Made by a program: the position numbers and the translations under genes. 64,000 nt of DNA. Origin: JAOUEA01 sp963825685. Its GTDB lineage: Bacteria; Actinomycetota; UBA4738; HRBIN12. The stretch is taken from contig CAWGUD010000020.1 of assembly GCA_963825685.1 (NCBI GenBank), forward strand, positions 1 through 64,000. Direction: 5' to 3'. The notes under the pieces are model-generated. The model was not told where the DNA came from, did no database searches, and saw only the letters and a list, made by a program, of their open reading frames with translations. This document shows positions 59,683-64,000 of the stretch, piece by piece; the first letter of the stretch is position 1, and the number at the start of each line of letters is the position of its first letter.

Positions 59683-60455
59683 GCGCCTCCCTCGGTCGGT
59701 GCCTGCACGGGCAGGAACTGCGCGAGCCACACCGAGAGCAACCTTCGCACGTTCGGACCCTGGTTGCCGTCGAGCAGCTCGGTCCCGTGATCGTCGGAGG
59801 GCACGATCTCCACCCGCTTGGGTGGCACGCTGAGGTCGTACATGCGTTGCGCGTCGTCGGCGGCCGTGGCATCGCCGTTGCCGGCGACGAAGAGCTTCGC
59901 CGAGGTGGCGGCCACGAGCGTCTCCGGCGTCACCACGAGCCCACCGATCGCCATCGGGGCGGAGAGCGTCGCGACGGCGCCGATGCGCGCGCCCGGCTGC
60001 GCGGCGGCCACCAGGGCCGCGGTGCCTCCCATGCTGGCCCCGATCACCGCGACCCGAGGGATGCCGGTCGATCGCAGGTACCGCACGGCCGCCTGCACGT
60101 CGCGCCAGAGCACCGCGAGGTCGGTCTCCCCGCCCGAGCACCCGGCGTCGCCGCCCGGACAGTAGCCGCGGAAGTTGAACGTGAGCGTGCGGTACCCCTC
60201 GTCGGCGAGGATCTCGGCTTCCTCGAACCACGAGGACTGGTCGGCGGGCTGCATGTGCGCCAGCACGACGCCGGCCGATGCCCCCTCGGCCTCGAAGATC
60301 CGGCCCTCGAGCTCGACGCCGCCGGACGCCGTGAAGCTGACGGGACGCGAGCCCGACGACGGTGGAGGCGACGACGGACCGCAGGCCGAGAGCGCGAGGA
60401 CCACGACCGCGATCGCGGCCGAGGACCGGACGAACCGGAACCGTGGCGCGCGCAC
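59679..60455 (-). CDS. Alpha/beta hydrolase lipoprotein
   Basis: A 258-residue protein. GTG 60455 gives a lipoprotein signal (RSSAAIAVVVLALSACG). The frame continues upstream to 60587, but that part is the other frame of the bS22 gene. The core has the nucleophile elbow VAVIGASMGGTAALVAA, the FNFRGYCPGGDAG loop and a C-terminal DDHGTELL with the catalytic His. Substrate unknown; it resembles dienelactone hydrolase-like secreted enzymes. Confidence 0.85.
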   Translation of the reverse strand: MRAPRFRFVRSSAAIAVVVLALSACGPSSPPPSSGSRPVSFTASGGVELEGRIFEAEGASAGVVLAHMQPADQSSWFEEAEILADEGYRTLTFNFRGYCPGGDAGCSGGETDLAVLWRDVQAAVRYLRSTGIPRVAVIGASMGGTAALVAAAQPGARIGAVATLSAPMAIGGLVVTPETLVAATSAKLFVAGNGDATAADDAQRMYDLSVPPKRVEIVPSDDHGTELLDGNQGPNVRRLLSVWLAQFLPVQAPTEGGA

Positions 60456-60469
60456 GAGCGTGCTCGCGC

Positions 60470-60571
60470 TTACTTGCCCAGCTTCATGCGCTGGTGCCGC
60501 GTGCGCTTCAGGAGCTTCTTGTGCTTCTTCTTGCGCATCTTCTTGCGGCGCTTCTTGATCAGCGACGGCAA
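60470..60571 (-). CDS. 30S ribosomal protein bS22 (AURKAIP1/COX24 family)
   Basis: A 33-residue, very basic protein from TTG 60571: it contains SLIKKRRKKMRKKKHKKLL and ends QRMKLGK. Length and pattern equal the actinobacterial bS22 (33 residues, -IKKRRKRM-KKKH-KLL-), found in mycobacterial ribosomes. It lies 12 bases after the kinase stop, with AAAGGG upstream of the TTG. It is too short for usual gene finders and overlaps an overlong frame of the hydrolase. It is good evidence that the host is an actinobacterium. Confidence 0.9.
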   Translation of the reverse strand: MPSLIKKRRKKMRKKKHKKLLKRTRHQRMKLGK

Positions 60572-60583
60572 GCGGTGACCCTT

Positions 60584-61474
60584 TCACTCGGTTCCGAAGA
60601 GGTTCCGGAGGTCGACGCGCTTCACGCGGAAGCTGTCCTCCAGACGAACGGAGCCCAGTCTAAGCGCTTTCGGCGGCTCTGCCACGGGCGAGATCAGCCG
60701 CAGGCCCTGGTCCTCGGGCACGTACTCGAGGTAGCCGAGCCCGGTGAAGCCGCCGGCGCCGTCGGACAGGCCCACGAGCAGACGGTCGAGCTCGTGCAGG
60801 TCGAACAGCGGCGGCAGGGTGGGCATGAACACCGTGGGCTTCACCCGGAAGCGCTGGAGGTCACCCTCGAAGTAGGCCGCCATCGCCCGTTCCCGCTGCT
60901 CGGACCGTTGATCCACGCTCGTGGCCACCACGTTCGGATGCACGGGGAGGGTGACGAGATCCACGCCGAAGAACCGCTGGATCACGCCGAGCACCGGCTC
61001 CAGCTCCTCGCCTCGCTGCAGCCCGACGACGAGGTCGGGCTCGAGCATGTCGACCTTGTAGTACTTCACGAGCTGGCCCCAGATGCCGCTCACCATCGCG
61101 CTGGTGTCGACGACGATCAGGTCGGCGCCCTCGGCTCTTCCCCGGTCGCGGAGGCGAGCGAGCGCCCCGACGAGCGGCAGCACGTGCCCCTGGGGACTGG
61201 TCGAGCCGACGAACCCGAGCGCGTCGGCGGTCGAGAGACGGTCGAGCGTGAGATCGTCGGGCTCGCGCACGTGCTTCAGGCCGACGGTCGCCGGTGGCCC
61301 CACGGTCTTCTGCGCCACGTCGGCATCGAGGTAGGCGACCGTGCGACCCAGCCGCAGCGCGAACGCCGCGGTCGCCCGTGCCAGCGTGCTCTTGCCGGCG
61401 TCCAGGCCGCCGACGAACAGCACGGTGCGTGCCTCGCGGGCGGCCCGATCGACGAGCCGGTCGTGCTCGTTCAC
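60584..61474 (-). CDS. Clp1/Grc3-like P-loop polynucleotide kinase-type protein
   Basis: A 296-residue protein from GTG 61474 (site GGAGGGGG). The P-loop is VLFVGGLDAGKSTLA, followed by VAYLDADVAQKTVGPPATVG and VVDTSAMVSG, typical of the Clp1/NOL9 nucleic acid 5'-kinase group known from archaea and eukaryotes and also found in some bacteria. A pure GTPase role is also possible. The place upstream of bS22 suggests an RNA or ribosome-linked task (inference). Confidence 0.78.
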   Translation of the reverse strand: MNEHDRLVDRAAREARTVLFVGGLDAGKSTLARATAAFALRLGRTVAYLDADVAQKTVGPPATVGLKHVREPDDLTLDRLSTADALGFVGSTSPQGHVLPLVGALARLRDRGRAEGADLIVVDTSAMVSGIWGQLVKYYKVDMLEPDLVVGLQRGEELEPVLGVIQRFFGVDLVTLPVHPNVVATSVDQRSEQRERAMAAYFEGDLQRFRVKPTVFMPTLPPLFDLHELDRLLVGLSDGAGGFTGLGYLEYVPEDQGLRLISPVAEPPKALRLGSVRLEDSFRVKRVDLRNLFGTE

Positions 61475-61545
61475 TGCGCCCCCTCCGTTCTCCACGGAGG
61501 TCGGCTGAGCGCGCGTGCGCGGGAGCGGTGTCGTGTCTGCCGGAC

Positions 61546-61743
61546 TCAGCCGGCCTCGGTGTACCGCTCCGTCAGGTAGGTGTCGACGTCCTCGGAACGG
61601 AGCCGGTAGCTCCGGCCCACCCTCACGGCGGGCATCTCTCCTGTCTTGATCATGCGGTAGACGGTCATCCTGGATACGCGCAACAGGTCTGCGACCTCGT
61701 TGACGGTCTTCAGCCGAGCCTCGGTGAAGGGTTCTCGCTTCAC
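61546..61743 (-). CDS. BldC/excisionase-like helix-turn-helix protein
   Basis: A 65-residue MerR-type small HTH protein: TVNEVADLLRVSRMTVYRMI and GEMPAVRVGRSYRLRSEDVD, near identical in pattern to actinobacterial BldC and to excisionase-family proteins that sit next to bS22 in mycobacteria. It is a DNA-binding developmental or housekeeping regulator, not phage excision, as no integrase is near. GTG 61743 lies only nine bases after a TATGAT -10, so the message may be leaderless. Confidence 0.88.
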   Translation of the reverse strand: MKREPFTEARLKTVNEVADLLRVSRMTVYRMIKTGEMPAVRVGRSYRLRSEDVDTYLTERYTEAG

Positions 61744-61758
61744 GATGGCGGAATCATA
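61744..61758 (-). promoter_or_regulatory. Promoter -10 for a probably leaderless BldC-like mRNA
   Basis: TATGAT (61758-61753 on the minus strand) ends nine bases before the GTG start. Transcription would begin at or next to the start codon, leaving no space for a ribosome site, and none is seen. The -35 is not clear. Confidence 0.5.
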
Positions 61759-61845
61759 GGGGGTGGACCGCCCCGCTGGATAGCCCTCGGTGCGGAACCC
61801 CAGGTCAGCGACGGTGCGGGGTCTGGTGGTGGGGTTGAACGCGAT

Positions 61846-62671
61846 TCAGAACCGTGAGGCGATCGCCTGGAAGCAGGGCCAGTACGCGTCGGGCTCGACG
61901 TGGTCGTCCATCACCACGACGACGTCCGTCCGCCCCTGCGCCTTGGCCACGATGAGCGCCGGATCGTTCACGTCGGCGATCGAGAGGGTCTCGACCCCGG
62001 CCTCGATCGCCGCGCCCGCGAAGCCGTGGTCGGCCACGACCAGGTCGGGCCGTGGCCTCGTCGAGCATGCGCCGCATCGCGTCGGGCCAGTGGGTGTGGC
62101 GCGGCTCCCGGCCGTCGGTGAGCATCGCCACGCCGCCCCAGTGGTCGACGAACCAGTCGTGGGCGAGGTGCGGGTCCCGCCATCGCTCCCCGTTCGCGAG
62201 CCTCAGCACCTCGGCGCCGCGCTCGGTCAGCAGCCGGTCGATCGCGTGGTACAGCAGCGCGAGGCCGACCGGGTGTCCGGTCGCGAGCACCACGCGTTGC
62301 CTGTCCGTCGCTGCCCGGGCGAGCCGCTCCCCCATCGCCTCGCACGCCTCGACGATCGGCTCGGGCGCGATCTCGACCGGTCCGTACCGCGCCTCGTGGT
62401 CGATCGGCACGCCGGCGCCCTCGGCCACCAGGTCGAGGATGCCGTCGATGTCGAACGTTCCCGGGAGCCCCGAGAGTCCGAAGAGCTTGTCGGGGTCGCC
62501 GTCGATCAACATCAGGGCGTTCGCCCGCACGTTGTCGAGCGGGTGCGTCGCGGTGCCGGCCACGTCGCCGTCGAGCAACGCGGCGGCCAGCTCGTCGCGA
62601 TCGTGCGCCCGGGGCGTCCAGCGCTCATCGAGCGAGGGCAGGCGGGCGACGTGGCGGGCGATGACGTCCAT
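61846..62671 (-). CDS. Phosphatase-like protein of the actinobacterial bS22 neighbourhood, one frameshift
   Basis: About 274 residues after removing an extra base near 62050; the two pieces join at ATPDLVVADHGFAGAAIEAG. ATG 62671. LARHVARLPSLDERWTP-type sequence, VVLATGHPVGLALLYHAID and HWGGVAMLTDGREPRHTHWP are regions seen in actinobacterial proteins commonly named phosphatase. Catalytic residues are not obvious to me. It is upstream of the BldC-like gene on the same strand. Confidence 0.65.
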
Positions 62672-62704
62672 GCTCGCCCGGGACCCTATCCGCTCGCCTC
62701 GCGG

Positions 62705-62730
62705 AAGGGCCGGTCCGAAGACCGGCCCTT
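62705..62730. terminator. Intrinsic-type terminator hairpin after the DUF4082/PxKF gene
   Basis: AAGGGCCGGTC (62705-62715) pairs perfectly with GACCGGCCCTT (62720-62730) around a CGAA tetraloop. It lies 26 bases after the stop of the minus-strand secreted protein and before the next gene, with T-rich-weak flanks as usual in high-GC bacteria. Confidence 0.72.
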
Positions 62731-62756
62731 CGAGTCCTCCCCAGACTTCTTACTTC

Positions 62757-63712
62757 TTAGTTGAACTTGAAGTCCGCCGTGTACCCGCTCCCGTCGCCGA
62801 GGGAGAGCGTCATCGTCGTACATCGACCCTTGTACGTCTTCGGGGTCTTCCAGTTGTACTGGTAATACCCGTCGCCGAGGTTCTGGAGGCCCGATCCTCC
62901 TGCGTACTCCTCGATCGCGTCGGTGGCCTCACCGACGTCGCAGGCGGCACGCTGCGAGGTGACCTTCACCGACGGAGTCGTGAGGTCGGTGCCGGGTGCG
63001 CCATCGTCGAAGACCCGGAACTTGAGCGGGACGCTCGAGCCGGCCTTCGCGACGTTCAGCACATCATTGTCCACGGGCGCGAAGAATCCGTCGAACTACG
63101 TAGGGGCTCGACCCACAGCGGCGTCACCCAGTAGTTCGTGTCCCGGAAGCTATTCGTCGGCAGGGAGCCGCACGGCTCACCGACGTAGCGATACACGCCG
63201 TTTCGGTCGCCCTCGACCGATGCCGCGCGGTGATCGGACCGACGGTGTACGCGCTTGCGGCGAAGTAGTCCCACTCGAAGGCGTACGCAGCGTTGGGCGC
63301 GAAGTACGACGCGACGAACGTGACTCCCGAGGTGATCTCAACGGGGCTGGCGAACGTCAGGTCTTGCCACCCGGGCCCCGCGTGGTGAGCCGAAGCTGCC
63401 CGTCGCGAGCAGCGTGCCGTCGTGCTTCCCAAAGGGAGCCGGTGACACTTCCCGCGTCGACTCGGTAGACCCTGACACCCACCACGTAGACGGTCTCCGC
63501 GGTGGTGAACTTCACGCCCAGCTCCGCTGCGCCGCCGTCGTCGATGTAGCAGAACGTATTCCCGTCAGGTCCGTGCGAGCCGCAGTCCACCGTGTTGGCC
63601 TGATAGTTGCTTGCCCAAAGCCCCTCGGCGGTTGCCGCCGCGCTCGCAGGCGTCACCGCGAACGCCAGGACTGTCAGCGCAGACAGAAGAACCGCCATGG
63701 TCTTCCTCATGT
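62757..63712 (-). CDS. Secreted DUF4082 and PxKF domain protein, several frameshifts
   Basis: From ATG 63712 the product has a Sec signal (AVLLSALTVLAFAVTPASAA), then a DUF4082 domain in pieces: WASNYQANTVDCG, LGVKFTTAETVYVVGVRVYR, GPGWQDLTFASPVEITSGVT, FDGFF and, last, a complete PxKF domain (AKAGSSVPLKFRVFDDG ... GDGYYQYNWKTPKTYKG). Breaks are near 63430, 63370, 63225 and 63110. Corrected length is about 315 residues. Both domains occur in secreted or surface proteins, often with carbohydrate-binding or adhesive functions. Because breaks are denser than elsewhere, real decay is possible. Confidence 0.7.
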
Positions 63713-63945
63713 CGCCGTGTCTCCCTCCCGAGGGATGCCGCCAGACCTCTTGGTTCAGTGCTCCCTCGTTGTTCTCCACGAAAGCAACACTAGGGGAGTT
63801 CGACAGATGCCCGAGGGCCGATCGGCCTACGGAGACCGGGACCTCGCGCGGGCCGGCTGCGTCCGGTCCACGGCGTCCGATAACGTCCCTGCATGGTCGA
63901 TGCTCGAGGAGCCGGTCCGCGTCGCCCGCCTCGCAGGAGCGGCTC

Positions 63946-64000
63946 GTGGAGCTGAAGGGGGCCGTCGTGGTCGTCACCGGCGCCTCGGCCGGCATCGGCG
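63946..64000 (+). CDS. Short-chain dehydrogenase/reductase, N-terminal fragment at window end
   Basis: GTG 63946, with AGGAGC upstream, begins VELKGAVVVVTGASAGIG, the Rossmann start with the TGxxxGxG NAD(P)-binding motif of classical SDR enzymes. The rest lies outside the window. Between this gene and 63712 there are 230 bases with no gene. Confidence 0.75.
   Translation, partial: MELKGAVVVVTGASAGIG

Noticed and set aside
60456..60587. N-terminal extension of the alpha/beta hydrolase (Gln/Glu/Ala-rich)
   Set aside because: It is the alternate frame of the bS22 gene; a lipoprotein signal starts properly at 60455.
61546..61743. Excisionase, suggesting a prophage or integrative element
   Set aside because: No integrase, attachment repeats or phage genes nearby; the protein fits the housekeeping BldC-like group next to bS22.
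61790..61845. AACCCCA/TGGGGTT inverted repeat as a terminator after the phosphatase-like gene
   Set aside because: Seven-base arms with a loop of about 30 bases and no T run; too weak to support.

Overview
The window is high-GC DNA of an actinobacterial type, probably from a little-studied class of Actinomycetota (inference). Support comes from a 33-codon gene for ribosomal protein bS22 (AURKAIP1/COX24 family) beside a BldC/excisionase-like HTH gene, menaquinone-tail genes, a Rex repressor with the actinobacterial operator, a caa3 oxidase, a split b6-type cytochrome b, and many GTG starts with GTGA/ATGA stop-start overlaps. No CRISPR array, insertion sequence or phage gene was seen.

Layout. 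1-5.5 kb is an accessory stretch: a VOC protein cut by the window edge, a TetR regulator divergent from a Tat-exported amidohydrolase, a half-YHS membrane protein, a CzcO-like flavoprotein and the tail of a multicopper oxidase. 5.5-9.1 kb holds tRNA-Tyr, yajQ and two PLP enzymes. From about 36.0 kb down to 10.2 kb (minus strand) runs one tightly packed gene series: geranylgeranyl (menaquinone) reductase, nuoA-N complete, a polyprenyl diphosphate synthase, and a second complex I set nuoA-B-C-H-I-J-K-L-M-N that has no nuoD, E, F or G. htpX follows. 36.1-37.5 kb carries a PNPOx-like gene and a second prenyl synthase. 37.6-46.2 kb is the terminal oxidase region: a ctaA-ctaB gene that appears fused, a TlpA/ResA thioredoxin, a membrane protein with three cupredoxin domains, ctaG, F, E, D and C. 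46.3-49.7 kb is cytochrome c maturation system II (ccsA/resC, resB, ccdA). 49.8-54.7 kb is a quinol:cytochrome c reductase cluster with a 2x[4Fe-4S] ferredoxin, b6-type cytochrome b, subunit IV, Rieske protein, cytochrome c and three small membrane proteins. Rex, a glutaredoxin-like protein and an ECF sigma/anti-sigma pair follow. 57-64 kb is mixed housekeeping, including SAM hydrolase, bS22, a Clp1-like kinase, a secreted DUF4082/PxKF protein and the start of an SDR gene.

How it works together (inference). Between 9 and 55 kb the cell encodes most of an aerobic respiratory chain: quinone tail synthesis and saturation, two NADH/electron entry complexes, a bc-type complex, cytochrome c assembly, copper carrier, heme A synthesis and a caa3 oxidase. 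The NADH sensor Rex is encoded here, and near-perfect Rex operators lie in front of both the reductase/nuo series and the bc/ccd divergent promoters, so redox control appears local.

Sequence quality. About 20 single-base insertions and a few deletions break otherwise intact, conserved genes. The bias to insertions and the uniform effect on essential genes point to residual sequencing error. I therefore merged the pieces and list the break points in each entry.
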